From: Pseudomonadota bacterium
GTDB lineage: Bacteria > Pseudomonadota > Alphaproteobacteria > Rhizobiales > Xanthobacteraceae
NCBI GenBank assembly: GCA_023435725.1
Contig: JAEYRD010000216.1
Coordinates: 1-64,000 of the forward strand
Reading direction: 5' to 3'
DNA length: 64,000 nucleotides
Shown here: positions 1 through 8,299 of the stretch, one piece after another
Numbering within the stretch: the first letter of the stretch is position 1
How the letters are laid out: every line of letters begins with the position of its first letter
The notes under the pieces: model-generated
What the model was told of the DNA's origin: nothing
Database searches by the model: none
What the model saw: the letters and a program-made list of their open reading frames with translations, nothing else
Program-made: the position numbers and the translations under genes

Positions 1-1
1 C

Positions 2-1096
2 GCGAACGCGCCGATCTTCTCCTACCAGGAGCCGTTCTTCGGCGGCAGCACCGTCGGCGGCCCCATGCATTCGGTGGCCGAAACCAGCGCCAGGACCGTC
101 AGCGCCGCCATCCGCATCCTCGGCGGCGAGAAGCCGGCCGACATCAAATACGAGCCGATTGGATTTGCGCCGCCCAAATATGATTGGCGGGAGTTGCAGC
201 GCTGGGGCATCAGTGAAAGCCGCTTGCCGCCGGGCAGCGAAGTCCTGTTTCGCGAACTGCCCCTCTGGGAAATCTACCATTGGCAGATGCTGCTGATCGC
301 GGCTGTGATCCTTGTGCAGGCGGGCCTGATCAGCGGTCTGCTGCATGAGCGCCGCCTCCGCCAGATCGCCGAGGTCGAGTCGCGCCAGCGCCTGGCCGAA
401 CTCGCTCACGTCAACCGCTATTCAGCCGTCGGCGAACTGACGACGTCGATCGCCCACGAATTAAACCAGCCGCTCGGCTCCATCCTGACCAACGCCGAAA
501 CGGCCGAGCTCATGTTGAAGGCCGCTTCGCCCGACATCAACGAGATCCGGCAGATTCTTGCCGACATCAGGCGCGACGACCAGCGCGCGAGCGAGGTGAT
601 CCGCAGGCTGCGCAGCGTCCTGAAGAAGACGCCGTTTGAAATCCAGGACATCGAGCTCAACGACACGGTGCGCGAGGCGATCGGCCTGGTGACGGCCGTC
701 GCCGATGGACGCCGGATTATGTTGACCTATATGCCTGTTCTGGCCGATCTCCACGTCAAGGGCGATCCGGTCCAGCTTCAGCAGGTCGTTCTCAACCTGA
801 TCATCAATGCGATGGATGCGATCTCCGACGCCGATACCGGGAAACGCGAGGTCAGCGTCTCGACTGTGCGCACCGGAAATCAGGCCGAGATCAGGGTCGC
901 CGATACCGGGCCCGGGATTGACGCTTCCGATCTCGCCAACGTCTTCAATCCGTTCTTCACGACCAAGCCGCAAGGAATGGGCATGGGGCTCGCGATCGCC
1001 AAAACCATCATCGAGGCCCATCACGGCACGATTGCCGCGACCAACCAGCCTGCGGGTGGCGCGCTGTTCACGATACGGCTCCCGATCGTCCGCTGA
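2..1096 (+). CDS. Sensor histidine kinase with periplasmic-binding-like N-terminus (5' partial)
   Basis: The frame is open from the first bases of the window, so the gene starts upstream; 364 residues are visible. The first ~85 residues resemble the C-terminal lobe of an ABC substrate-binding domain (YQEPFFGGSTVGG, KYEPIGFAPPKYDWREL). A membrane helix follows (MLLIAAVILVQAGLISGLL), then a HisKA domain whose phospho-acceptor His lies in SIAHELNQPLGSIL, and a HATPase_c domain with NLIINAMDAI (N box), DTGPGID (G1) and GMGMGLAIAKTIIEAHHG (G2). Such kinases are common in Bradyrhizobium and probably sense a periplasmic ligand, which cannot be identified here. The internal ATG at 65 is not a plausible start because homology-like sequence continues upstream of it. 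A cognate regulator is not visible downstream; it may lie before the window. Confidence 0.85.
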   Translation, partial: ANAPIFSYQEPFFGGSTVGGPMHSVAETSARTVSAAIRILGGEKPADIKYEPIGFAPPKYDWRELQRWGISESRLPPGSEVLFRELPLWEIYHWQMLLIAAVILVQAGLISGLLHERRLRQIAEVESRQRLAELAHVNRYSAVGELTTSIAHELNQPLGSILTNAETAELMLKAASPDINEIRQILADIRRDDQRASEVIRRLRSVLKKTPFEIQDIELNDTVREAIGLVTAVADGRRIMLTYMPVLADLHVKGDPVQLQQVVLNLIINAMDAISDADTGKREVSVSTVRTGNQAEIRVADTGPGIDASDLANVFNPFFTTKPQGMGMGLAIAKTIIEAHHGTIAATNQPAGGALFTIRLPIVR

Positions 1097-1174
1097 CAGC
1101 CGGAATCCTGGAAGCTGAATTGATCGAATGACACTTCGTCCTCGCGTTGCAGCAGAGACAGCAAGGGCGTTTCG

Positions 1175-1188
1175 TTGATCTTGATCAA
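1175..1188. promoter_or_regulatory. Perfect FixK/FNR-type box upstream of the DUF3300 operon
   Basis: TTGATCTTGATCAA is a perfect palindrome that fits both the FNR consensus TTGAT-N4-ATCAA and the Bradyrhizobium FixK2 consensus TTG(A/C)-N6-(T/G)CAA. Its centre is at 1181.5. A class II promoter would start about 41 bases downstream, near 1223, leaving a ~22-base leader before the ATG at 1245. This also argues against the alternative start at 1212. Regulation is inferred from the motif only. Confidence 0.7.
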
Positions 1189-1244
1189 CAAACGCCCATG
1201 GTCCGGCCGCGATGGTCGGGGACCGAAAGTTTTGGGAGGTTGTG

Positions 1245-2987
1245 ATGTTTCGCTGCGGCAAGACCTTGATGGCGCTTGCGCTGCTGGTGGCGATTCCTGC
1301 TGCAGCAATGGCGCAGGCCACCACTCCTGCGGCTCCTGGCGCGCCTGCGGCCCCAAGCCCACAGGCGCAGCCGGCTAGCCCGCCGGCGCCGGTTGCCGAG
1401 CTTTTGAAGCCGGAGCAACTCGAGGCGCTGGTCGCGCCGATCGCGCTCTATCCCGACGAACTCCTCGCCAACGTGCTGGCCGCCTCGACCTATCCGCTGG
1501 AAGTGGTGCAGGCCGACCGCTGGCTGAAGGAGCACAAGACCCTGAAGGGCGATGCGCTGAAGACGGAGGTCGACAAGCAAGGCTGGGACGACAGCGTCAA
1601 GGCGCTCGCCAGCACCGCTGATGTACTGGCCATGATGAGCGATCAGCTCGATTGGACCAAGAAGCTCGGCGACGCCTTTCTCGCGCAGCAGCCGGACGTG
1701 ATGGATGCGATCCAGCGCCTGCGCAACAAGGCCTATGACAACAAGAAGCTGGTCACGACCAAGCAGCAGAAGGTCAGCGTCCAGACCCAGGAAGGCAAGC
1801 AGGTCGTCGTCATCCAGCAGGCCGATCCCGCGGCGATGTACGTGCCATACTACGATCCGGCGACGGTCTACGGCTCCTGGCCCTATGCGGAGTATCCGCC
1901 GTATTATTGGGGTTATCCGTCCTATATCGGCGCGGGCGTGGTTGCCGCTGGCATCGCCTTCGGCACCGCCTGGGCGATCGGGCGTTGGGGCAACTACTGG
2001 GGCGGCGGCTGCAACTGGGGCAATCGCAACGTCTACGTCAATCATCGTACTGCGAACATCAATACCGGCTGGCAGCACAATCCGGCGCATCGCCAGGGCG
2101 TGCGCTACAACAACGTCAGCGTTCAGCAGCGTTTCGGTAACACCAATATCAAGGCCGGCGCCTCGGACCGGATGGACTTCCGCGGCCGTGACGGCAACCA
2201 GGTGCTGCGTCCTAATCAGGGCGCGGGAGACCGGGCAGGCGATCGCGCCGGTGATCGTGGCCCAGGTGACCGTGCAGGTGACCGTGCTGGCGACCGTGCC
2301 GGAGATCGCGCGGGCGACCGTGCGGGCAATCGCGGCGATCGGCCCGGCGGCGGTGATCGGGCTGGCGCCGGAGATCGTGCCAAGGGTGGCGGCAACCGTG
2401 CCAAGGGCGGCGGTGACCGCGCAAAGGGCGGCGGCGATCGCGCAAAGGCGGCGAATCGCGCTGGCGGCGGCGGCAATCGTGCCGCCAATGCCAACCGTGG
2501 CGGTGGCAATCGTGGCGGCGCAATGAACGTCTCGTCCGGCCGGTCGGCGGCCGCGGCATCCGCGCGCGGACGAGCCAGCATGGCGAGCATGCCGCGCGGC
2601 GGCGGCGGAGCGAGTTTTGCGGGGCGCGGCGGCGGCGGCGGAATGGCGATGCGTGGCGGTGGTGGCGGTGGCTTCCGTGGTGGAGGCGGAGGAGGCGGCC
2701 GCGGCGGTGGCGGCGGCCGGCGCTCCGATATCGCGTTGAAGCATGACATTGTCCTGCTCGGCCATCTCGCCAACGGACTCGGCTTCTATCGCTTCAGCTA
2801 CATCGGTAGCGACAAGGCCTATGTCGGCGTCATGGCGCAGGAGGTCGAGCAGGTGATGCCTGACGCGGTGACCCGCGGCAGTGATGGCTATCTGCGGGTC
2901 TACTATGAAAAGCTCGGACTAACATTCCGCACCTACCGCGACTGGCTCGCGGGCGGCGCGAAGATCCCCGCGGAGGTAACGCCATGA
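1245..2987 (+). CDS. DUF3300 exported protein with Gly/Arg repeat region and C-terminal S74-like chaperone domain
   Basis: This is a 580-residue exported protein. The start at 1245 is chosen because GGGAGGT lies just upstream and the protein then opens with a clean signal peptide (MFRCGKTLMALALLVA ending AMAQ). Residues ~45-300 match the DUF3300 pattern (LEALVAPIALYPDELLANVL, ASTYPLEVVQADRWL, AMYVPYYDPATVYG). A low-complexity part follows with many GDRA units and then RGG/GGG runs. The last ~85 residues resemble the Peptidase_S74 intramolecular chaperone domain: SDIALKHDI with Ser494 and Lys499, then YVGVMAQEVEQVMPDAV. S74 domains are known to assist trimer folding and cut themselves at the Ser of an SDxxxK motif. 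The stop overlaps the next ATG (ATGA). The protein is probably envelope-associated; its function is unknown. Confidence 0.85.
   Translation: MFRCGKTLMALALLVAIPAAAMAQATTPAAPGAPAAPSPQAQPASPPAPVAELLKPEQLEALVAPIALYPDELLANVLAASTYPLEVVQADRWLKEHKTLKGDALKTEVDKQGWDDSVKALASTADVLAMMSDQLDWTKKLGDAFLAQQPDVMDAIQRLRNKAYDNKKLVTTKQQKVSVQTQEGKQVVVIQQADPAAMYVPYYDPATVYGSWPYAEYPPYYWGYPSYIGAGVVAAGIAFGTAWAIGRWGNYWGGGCNWGNRNVYVNHRTANINTGWQHNPAHRQGVRYNNVSVQQRFGNTNIKAGASDRMDFRGRDGNQVLRPNQGAGDRAGDRAGDRGPGDRAGDRAGDRAGDRAGDRAGNRGDRPGGGDRAGAGDRAKGGGNRAKGGGDRAKGGGDRAKAANRAGGGGNRAANANRGGGNRGGAMNVSSGRSAAAASARGRASMASMPRGGGGASFAGRGGGGGMAMRGGGGGGFRGGGGGGGRGGGGGRRSDIALKHDIVLLGHLANGLGFYRFSYIGSDKAYVGVMAQEVEQVMPDAVTRGSDGYLRVYYEKLGLTFRTYRDWLAGGAKIPAEVTP
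2227..2700 (+). repeat. In-gene low-complexity repeats (GDRA tetrapeptides, then Gly/Arg-rich)
   Basis: From about 2227 the DUF3300 gene consists of repeated 12-base units encoding GDRA (forms such as GACCGTGCGGGC), passing into GGGDRAKG and GGGNRA units and then poly-Gly with scattered Arg. The units differ mainly at third codon positions, so this is an old protein repeat and not a recent DNA duplication. It creates long antisense open frames that are not genes. Confidence 0.8.
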
Positions 2988-3901
2988 CAGGTTCGAAATC
3001 GTTCCGCCGCGCGGTCCTGCCGGGCATGATCGCGGCGGCGCTCATGGGATCGGCGTCACAGGCACAGCTGGCCTACAAGACACCGGAGGATGCAGCCGCC
3101 GCGCTCGCCGCAGCGGTCAAGAGCGGCCCGGGCGACATCCTGAAGGTGCTCGGCAGGGCCGCCGAGGACATCGTCTCCTCCGGCGACGAGATCGCCGACA
3201 ACGACATACGCCAGCGGTTCACGTCAATGTACGACGTCAAGCACGGCATCAAGGCGGAGGCCAACAAGACTGCGACCCTGATGCTGGGACCGGACGATTT
3301 CCCGTTTCCAATTCCGTTGATCAACACCAAGACCGGTTGGGAGTTCGACACCGCCGAGGGGAGGATCGAGGTGCTCCGCCGTCGCATCGGCCGCAACGAG
3401 CTCGATGCGATCCAGACCGCGCTCGCCTATGTCGACGCGCAGAACGAATATGCCGACAAGGACCGCGGCGAGGGCGCCGGCGTCTATGCGCAGCGAATCG
3501 TCTCGTCGCCCGGTAAGAAGGACGGCCTGTTCTGGCGCGACGACAGCGATCCGAGTCCGCTCGGTGCGCTGGCGGCCGAGGCCTCGAAGGAGGGCTATCG
3601 CGCAGGCGACGTCGGGCCTGCGCCGTATCATGGCTACTACTTCCACATCCTCAAAGGGCAGGGCCCGGATGCGCCCGGCGGCGCGCTCAACTATGTCGTC
3701 AAGGGTAAGATGATCGGCGGCTTCGCCATGATTGCCTGGCCTGCAGAGTACGGCAATTCCGGGGTCATGACCTTCCTGGTCAACCATGCCGGCGACATCT
3801 ACCAGAAGGATCTCGGCCCTCGCACCGAGTTCATCGCCGAGCGCACCACGCTGTTCGATCCCGACCAGACCTGGAAGAAGGTTGATGCCGCAAAACCGTG
3901 A
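2984..3901 (+). CDS. DUF2950 exported protein
   Basis: The product has 305 residues, starts in an ATGA overlap with the DUF3300 gene, and has an N-terminal signal sequence (FRRAVLPGMIAAALMGSASQAQ). It follows the DUF2950 pattern: YKTPEDAAAALAAAVK near the mature N-terminus, GWEFDTAEG at about residue 125, an ALAYVDAQNEYA block, GLFWRDD, and near the end GVMTFLVNHAGDIYQKDLG. DUF2950 and DUF3300 genes are frequent neighbours and both products are exported, so they probably act together in the cell envelope. The biochemical role is unknown. Expression is expected to follow the FixK/FNR box at 1175. Confidence 0.85.
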   Translation: MTGSKSFRRAVLPGMIAAALMGSASQAQLAYKTPEDAAAALAAAVKSGPGDILKVLGRAAEDIVSSGDEIADNDIRQRFTSMYDVKHGIKAEANKTATLMLGPDDFPFPIPLINTKTGWEFDTAEGRIEVLRRRIGRNELDAIQTALAYVDAQNEYADKDRGEGAGVYAQRIVSSPGKKDGLFWRDDSDPSPLGALAAEASKEGYRAGDVGPAPYHGYYFHILKGQGPDAPGGALNYVVKGKMIGGFAMIAWPAEYGNSGVMTFLVNHAGDIYQKDLGPRTEFIAERTTLFDPDQTWKKVDAAKP

Positions 3902-4355
3902 ACGGGCTGGAGCGTCGGACCTGTGCGCGTGCCGGCCGATCGCGATCGTGCTGCTGGCGCTGGCGTTCGCGACGCCAGTCACGCCATCCTTTGCGCAGGC
4001 CGCCGGCCATGTCCGCGCCAAGATCGTCAAGGCCGGCCTTCTGATCGGCGGCGGCGGCGGCAGCGGCGTGCTCACTTACCGCGGCAGGAACTATCCCTTC
4101 AAGGTCACCGGCATGAGCTTCGGCATCACGGTGGGCGCGACCGTTGGCCGGCTCGACGGCTGGGCCTCGGGCATAAGCGAGGTCAGTGACTTCGCCGGCA
4201 CCTACAGTTCGGTTGGCGGCGGCTTCGCGCTTGTCGGCGGCGTCAACGGCGTTCACCTCCGCAACGAGAAGGGCGTCACCATCGTGCTTCAGGGACCGAA
4301 AGCGGGACTGGAGCTTGCGGCGAACATCAGCCAGATCGCGATTGCCTTCAGATGA
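3885..4355 (+). CDS. Small exported protein, EipA/DUF1134-like
   Basis: The product has 156 residues, and its start at 3885 lies inside the end of the DUF2950 gene (17-base overlap) behind GAAGAAGG. A hydrophobic segment (PIAIVLLALAFATPVTPSFAQA) forms a signal peptide. The mature part is Gly-rich, with GGGSGVLTYRGRNYPFKVTG, then FGITVGATVG, FAGTYSSVGGG and LRNEKGVTIVLQG. This pattern of a short extracellular beta-rich protein resembles the EipA (DUF1134) envelope-integrity family, but I am not sure of the assignment. It is the third gene of the operon with DUF3300 and DUF2950. Confidence 0.65.
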   Translation: MPQNRERAGASDLCACRPIAIVLLALAFATPVTPSFAQAAGHVRAKIVKAGLLIGGGGGSGVLTYRGRNYPFKVTGMSFGITVGATVGRLDGWASGISEVSDFAGTYSSVGGGFALVGGVNGVHLRNEKGVTIVLQGPKAGLELAANISQIAIAFR

Positions 4356-4601
4356 CGTCGGGAAGGTGCCCACGACGGCGCGATGTTACCACGCGCGAGC
4401 ACGTTGCGTGAGAGCAAGCTTGCGCCCGTCGTCGCCGATGGAATCGAGGCTGCGTCGGTCTTGACTGGTTTGGAATGCACAAATGTGCCGTTGTTCGCCC
4501 TTCGGTTCGCTGAACAGATGGATCAGCCTCCTCCGTGGCAATCCACATCGAGCTGGCTTTGAAACCAACAGGCCTCCGGTGGGCCAGTCGCGCGCGTGGA
4601 T

Positions 4602-4964
4602 CTATCCGAGAGTAGTAACCTGTTCAGCCCCGTCGGTGCGGCCGATGCAGACACGCCAGACATTCGGGCCCGCCTCGACATAATCCCAAGTGAAGGCGCC
4701 CAGACACTTGACGTCGAACAGGTAGCGCAACGGGCGCGGGTCGTGGTCGCTTACGACACAGAAGAACTCCCCGGGGGCCAACCGATCAAACGTGTCGAAG
4801 ATCAGCGGATGGCGCGCTGGCCGCGGGATGGCGCGGACATCAATCGTCATTCCGTCAGGCGAGTGATCGACGAGTTGCCATTGTTTCATGAACTCAAGAT
4901 CGGCCGAGGCGGCGATCATGTCTTTGTCCCAGCGCAAGCGTTGGAGACGTTCGCTGACGATCAT
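4602..4964 (-). CDS. DUF2249 domain protein
   Basis: The product has 120 residues. The core fits DUF2249: TIDVRAIPRPARHPLIFDTFDRLAPGE, then the hallmark SDHDPRPLRYLF, and an ending GPNVWRVCIGR. DUF2249 proteins are small cytosolic proteins often encoded near denitrification and nitric-oxide-responsive genes; the biochemical role is not established. The start overlaps the stop of the upstream ferritin-like gene (ATGA at 4961-4964), so the two are one transcript. Their shared promoter region is the one that also carries the FixK2 box of nosR. Confidence 0.8.
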   Translation of the reverse strand: MIVSERLQRLRWDKDMIAASADLEFMKQWQLVDHSPDGMTIDVRAIPRPARHPLIFDTFDRLAPGEFFCVVSDHDPRPLRYLFDVKCLGAFTWDYVEAGPNVWRVCIGRTDGAEQVTTLG

Positions 4965-5833
4965 CCAGGCAAGGAGGCGATGCTCCGGAGGTCTGCCAAT
5001 CGAGCAATGGAGCGGGCCGCAAGCTCCTGGGCAAGCTCCAATCGGGACGGGTCGACGGCTTTGTCGGCTTCGTCCAGATAGATCGAAGACAATTCTTCCG
5101 CGTAGCGTAGCGCGCGACGCTTGATATCCCGGAGCGCCTCAGTGTGTGTGAGCGCGTCGTCTGTTTCGGGGATCGCTCCGTCCCCGATCAGGGCCAGGAG
5201 GTGACTTCGCTGCGGCGCAGGGGCTTTCTGCGACCATCGAAAGACGTCCTTGAGAAGAAGGCTCTCAAGCAGCGCTGCCGAGTACAGCTCGGCGGCTGCC
5301 GTCGCGTCTCCCGCACGGGCCTCTTTTCGTTCGGTCCGCCATGCCTGCCGGCGTTCGCGGCGAAGCAGATTGCCGTCGTGCAGTGCCTCTCGAGCCATAC
5401 TCTCGGCGACCGCGCTTACATTGCGAGTTTTCGCGAGCGCCGCAACATAAGTCCAAAAGATGAAGGCCCGTTGGCGATGCCGGACGGCGAGAGCCCATGC
5501 TCCATAGGCGGTCGATAGTTGCGAGTTCTCGATATCGGAAAGCTCCTCCGCAGGAACCAGGTCTATCGGCACCCACCGAAGGTCGGCCTGGGCCGGCGGG
5601 TGTCCGGTGGCCGCGATACAGGCCTCTTCGATTGCTTCCGCCCGTTCTCTTTCTCGTTGACCTAATACTTCGAACACGCAGCGGACGGGCTCGAAAGCCT
5701 CGTCACCGGCTGCAGCGAGCTTGCCATACCGCTCTGCCGCTCTTTCAGTCTGAGTGAATGCAATCGCATAGAGTTCGCCGACGTTCCGAACAGGAGCGGG
5801 CGGCTGTGCTGCCAACAGGGGTTCGCTGCGCAT
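4961..5833 (-). CDS. Ferritin-like/rubrerythrin-like helical protein of unknown role
   Basis: The product has 290 residues and is strongly alpha-helical and rich in Ala, Glu and Arg. The N-terminal ~60 residues look like ferritin-like helices (TQTERAAERYGKLAAAGDEA, then FEVLGQRERERAEAIEEACI), with Glu spacing typical of di-iron rubrerythrin helices. A second helical block follows (LSTAYGAWALAVRHRQRAFIFWTYVAALA). No signal peptide or membrane segment is present. It is transcribed divergently from nosR with DUF2249 behind it, so a link to anaerobic respiration or nitrosative stress is likely. Metal binding is inferred and not certain. The gene starts about 30 bases downstream of the transcription start expected from the FixK2 box at 5898. 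Confidence 0.7.
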   Translation of the reverse strand: MRSEPLLAAQPPAPVRNVGELYAIAFTQTERAAERYGKLAAAGDEAFEPVRCVFEVLGQRERERAEAIEEACIAATGHPPAQADLRWVPIDLVPAEELSDIENSQLSTAYGAWALAVRHRQRAFIFWTYVAALAKTRNVSAVAESMAREALHDGNLLRRERRQAWRTERKEARAGDATAAAELYSAALLESLLLKDVFRWSQKAPAPQRSHLLALIGDGAIPETDDALTHTEALRDIKRRALRYAEELSSIYLDEADKAVDPSRLELAQELAARSIARLADLRSIASLPG

Positions 5834-5887
5834 CTTGGGTTCCGATCAGGCCTACGGAGCTTGGCCTGATCCGGATCGCGCGTCAAA

Positions 5888-5907
5888 TTGAGATAGCTTG
5901 AGATAGC
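5888..5907 (+). repeat. Tandem 10-base direct repeat in the nosR upstream region
   Basis: TTGAGATAGC occurs twice head-to-tail (5888-5897 and 5898-5907). The second copy forms the left part of the FixK2 box. The first copy has only the TTGA half-site, so the pair may be a duplicated half-site or a remnant of slippage. Confidence 0.8.
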
Positions 5908-5911
5908 GCAA
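5898..5911. promoter_or_regulatory. FixK2-type box in the nosR / ferritin-like divergent promoter
   Basis: TTGA-GATAGC-GCAA matches the Bradyrhizobium FixK2 consensus TTG(A/C)-N6-(T/G)CAA exactly. Its centre, 5904.5, predicts a nosR transcript start near 5946 and a leftward start near 5863, 30 bases before the ferritin-like gene. Known biology: nos genes of Bradyrhizobium are induced under low oxygen through FixK2. That this box works in both directions is inference. Confidence 0.65.
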
Positions 5912-5985
5912 TAAACAGCCCGGTAGCGCAGCTACAAAAAGCGGGATTCAGAACAACGGCGTTCTGCGAACTGAAAGCGGCGCCC

Positions 5986-8298
5986 TTGCGAATTTTTTTC
6001 ACCATTCGTCTGTTCATGGGGTTGGCTCTGGCCATTGTCGGCTGGATCGGCTTCGGCTGTCCGGCCTATGCGGCTGGTAGATTGACTGACTTCCTGCCGA
6101 AGGCGGAGCCGGGCGAACTGGTTCCCGGTGCAAACAGGCTCGGATCGCCGCAAGGCGACCCGGCGATCGTACCGGCATATAAAGACGATCAGCTTCTCGG
6201 GTTCGTCTATCTGAATTCGGACTTCGCCAATGCAACCGGCTACTCCGGCAAGCCGATTCAGCTGTTGGTCGGAATCAGCCCGAAGGGCGTACTGACCGGC
6301 CTCAAGCTGGTCGAGCACAAGGAGCCCATCGTTCTGGTGGGCATTCCGGAAAAACGTATCCTGGAGGCCGTCAACAAGCTCATCGGAACCGACATGGAAC
6401 CGATCGTACGCGGAGCGGTGCCCGCGCCGCAGGTCGATATCGTCAGCGGCGCAACGGTCACCGTTCTGGTGATGGGCGACAGCGTCGTGCGATCCGCGAC
6501 CAAGCTCATCAAGAGCGGTCGTCTCGGTGGCCAGGGCAGCGCGCAGGTCGGCACTGCTCCTCGAGCCACCAAGGCGATTGATCCCGGCAAGAGCGAGATC
6601 CGCGATTGGCAAAGCCTGGTCGGTGACGGTTCCATTCGCCGCCTGACCCTGTCCCTTGCCGATGTCAACCAGGCTTTCGAGAAATCCAGCAACGCGGCCG
6701 CGGCGGCCCGTCCGGAACAGGGGGATCCCGGCGAAACGTTTATCGACCTTTATGTCGCCGACGTCGCGGTGCCCACCATCGGCCGCAGCCTGCTCGGCAA
6801 CGACGGATACGATCGCCTGACCGCGAGGCTCAAGCCGGGCCAGCAGGCGCTCGTCGTCGCAGGGACCGGCCGCTATTCCTTCAAGGGCGCCGCCTACGTT
6901 CGCGGCGGGATCTTCGATCGGATCGAACTGATCCAGGAGACCAACAGCATCCGTTTCCGCGATCGCGACCACACCCGGCTTGGCAGCCTCGAAGCCGCGG
7001 GCGCGCCCGACTTTCCTGAGATCGCCCTTTTCGTCGTGCCGGCTGAGTTCAGTTTCGATCCGACCGAGCCGTGGGCGCTGCAACTGCTCGTGCAGCGCGT
7101 CGTGAGCGCGCGCGACAAGGCATGGGTGACTTTCGAACTCGGATATTCATTGCCTGACGTCTACATGAAGCGCGAGCCGGTGGCGCGGCCGCCAGCGGCT
7201 TCGCCGGCAAAGACGCCGGACGGTATGGCTGCATCGAGGGCGGAACGACACGACGTTGCAGCTCCGTCAGCCGAGGACGAACCGCTGTGGATGAAGATCT
7301 GGCGAGGCAACTTCGTCAACATTGGCACGACCGTGCTCGCGCTTGGCGCGCTTACCCTGATCTTCTTTTTTCAGAACCAACTAGTGCGCCGCCCGAAAGT
7401 CTTTACCTGGGTGCGCCGGGCTTACCTCGCGTTCATCCTCGTGTGGCTCGGTTGGTATGCGAATGCCCAGCTTTCAGTCGTCAACGTACTGACGTTTGCC
7501 AATTCACTATTGACCGGATTCAGCTGGGAGTACTTCCTTTCGGCGCCGCTGATCTTCCTGCTGTGGTGCTCGATCGCCGCCGGCCTGTTGTTCTGGGGAC
7601 GCGGTCCGTTTTGTGGCTGGCTCTGTCCGTTTGGCGCGTTGCAGGAGTTGCTCAACAACATTGCGCAGGCGGTGAAGATTCCGCAATACCGATTGCCCTG
7701 GGGGCTTCATGAGCGGTTGTGGCCACTCAAATACATCATCTTCCTCGGCCTGTTCGGGATGTCGTTGTACTCGACGGCGTTCGCCGAGCAGCTTGCGGAA
7801 GTCGAGCCTTTCAAGACAGCGATCGTCCTGAAGTTCGCGCGCGAATGGCCGTTCGTGATCTACGCGCTGACGCTTCTGTCAGCCGGATTGTTCGTCGAGC
7901 GCTTCTTCTGCCGCTATGTGTGCCCGCTTGGCGCGGCACTGGCGATTCCGGGCCGCATCCGCATGTTCGAATGGCTGCGCCGCTGGCCTGAATGCGGCTC
8001 GCCCTGTCAGCGCTGCGCCAACGAATGCCCGGTACAGGCGATCCACCCTGAAGGGCACATCAACGTCAATGAATGCATCTACTGCATGCACTGCCAGGAA
8101 CTCTACTTCGACGACCACCGCTGCCCGCACATGATCCAGGTGCGGCTGAAACGCGAGAAGCGCGAAGCACTCTCGTCTTCGTCGATGCGCAGCGGCGGCA
8201 AGGGCCCGAGCACGATTATCACTGCAGCCGGCAAGCCGGTTGGGCTACCGCGCGCGGAAGCCATCACCCCGTCACCAACTCAAAAGCCAGGAGGCTAG
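5986..8298 (+). CDS. nosR: NosR, membrane flavo-iron-sulfur regulator/electron donor for N2O reductase
   Basis: The product has 770 residues. NosR is a polytopic inner-membrane protein needed for nosZ expression and for electron supply to N2O reductase. A signal/anchor segment comes first (MGLALAIVGWIGFGCPAYA). The periplasmic FMN-binding domain carries the flavinylation motif VSGATVTV at about residue 155, whose Thr would hold the FMN delivered by NosX. Several membrane helices follow, with FCGWLCP (Cys543, Cys547) and FCRYVCP (Cys642, Cys646), then a cytoplasmic two-cluster ferredoxin module with CGSPCQRCANECP from residue 670 and CIYCMHC from 697. The start is uncertain: TTG at 5986 gives a basic n-region, ATG at 6016 is the alternative, and neither has a strong ribosome site. 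First gene of nosRZDFYLX. Confidence 0.95.
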   Translation: MRIFFTIRLFMGLALAIVGWIGFGCPAYAAGRLTDFLPKAEPGELVPGANRLGSPQGDPAIVPAYKDDQLLGFVYLNSDFANATGYSGKPIQLLVGISPKGVLTGLKLVEHKEPIVLVGIPEKRILEAVNKLIGTDMEPIVRGAVPAPQVDIVSGATVTVLVMGDSVVRSATKLIKSGRLGGQGSAQVGTAPRATKAIDPGKSEIRDWQSLVGDGSIRRLTLSLADVNQAFEKSSNAAAAARPEQGDPGETFIDLYVADVAVPTIGRSLLGNDGYDRLTARLKPGQQALVVAGTGRYSFKGAAYVRGGIFDRIELIQETNSIRFRDRDHTRLGSLEAAGAPDFPEIALFVVPAEFSFDPTEPWALQLLVQRVVSARDKAWVTFELGYSLPDVYMKREPVARPPAASPAKTPDGMAASRAERHDVAAPSAEDEPLWMKIWRGNFVNIGTTVLALGALTLIFFFQNQLVRRPKVFTWVRRAYLAFILVWLGWYANAQLSVVNVLTFANSLLTGFSWEYFLSAPLIFLLWCSIAAGLLFWGRGPFCGWLCPFGALQELLNNIAQAVKIPQYRLPWGLHERLWPLKYIIFLGLFGMSLYSTAFAEQLAEVEPFKTAIVLKFAREWPFVIYALTLLSAGLFVERFFCRYVCPLGAALAIPGRIRMFEWLRRWPECGSPCQRCANECPVQAIHPEGHINVNECIYCMHCQELYFDDHRCPHMIQVRLKREKREALSSSSMRSGGKGPSTIITAAGKPVGLPRAEAITPSPTQKPGG

Positions 8299-8299
8299 C

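Noticed and set aside
2227..2460. Regular 12-base repeats resembling a short CRISPR or minisatellite
   Set aside because: The units are in frame, vary at wobble positions, have no spacers and encode GDRA in an exported protein.
1185..2765. Long antisense open frames (526 and 185 codons) over the DUF3300 gene
   Set aside because: They come from the GC-rich repeat region read backwards; composition is Ala/Thr or Pro/Arg repeats, there are no ribosome sites, and the sense strand has a clear signal peptide and family motifs.
5932..7083. 383-codon minus-strand frame over nosR
   Set aside because: It is a mirror of the conserved NosR FMN-binding domain in high-GC DNA; no motif of its own and no ribosome site.
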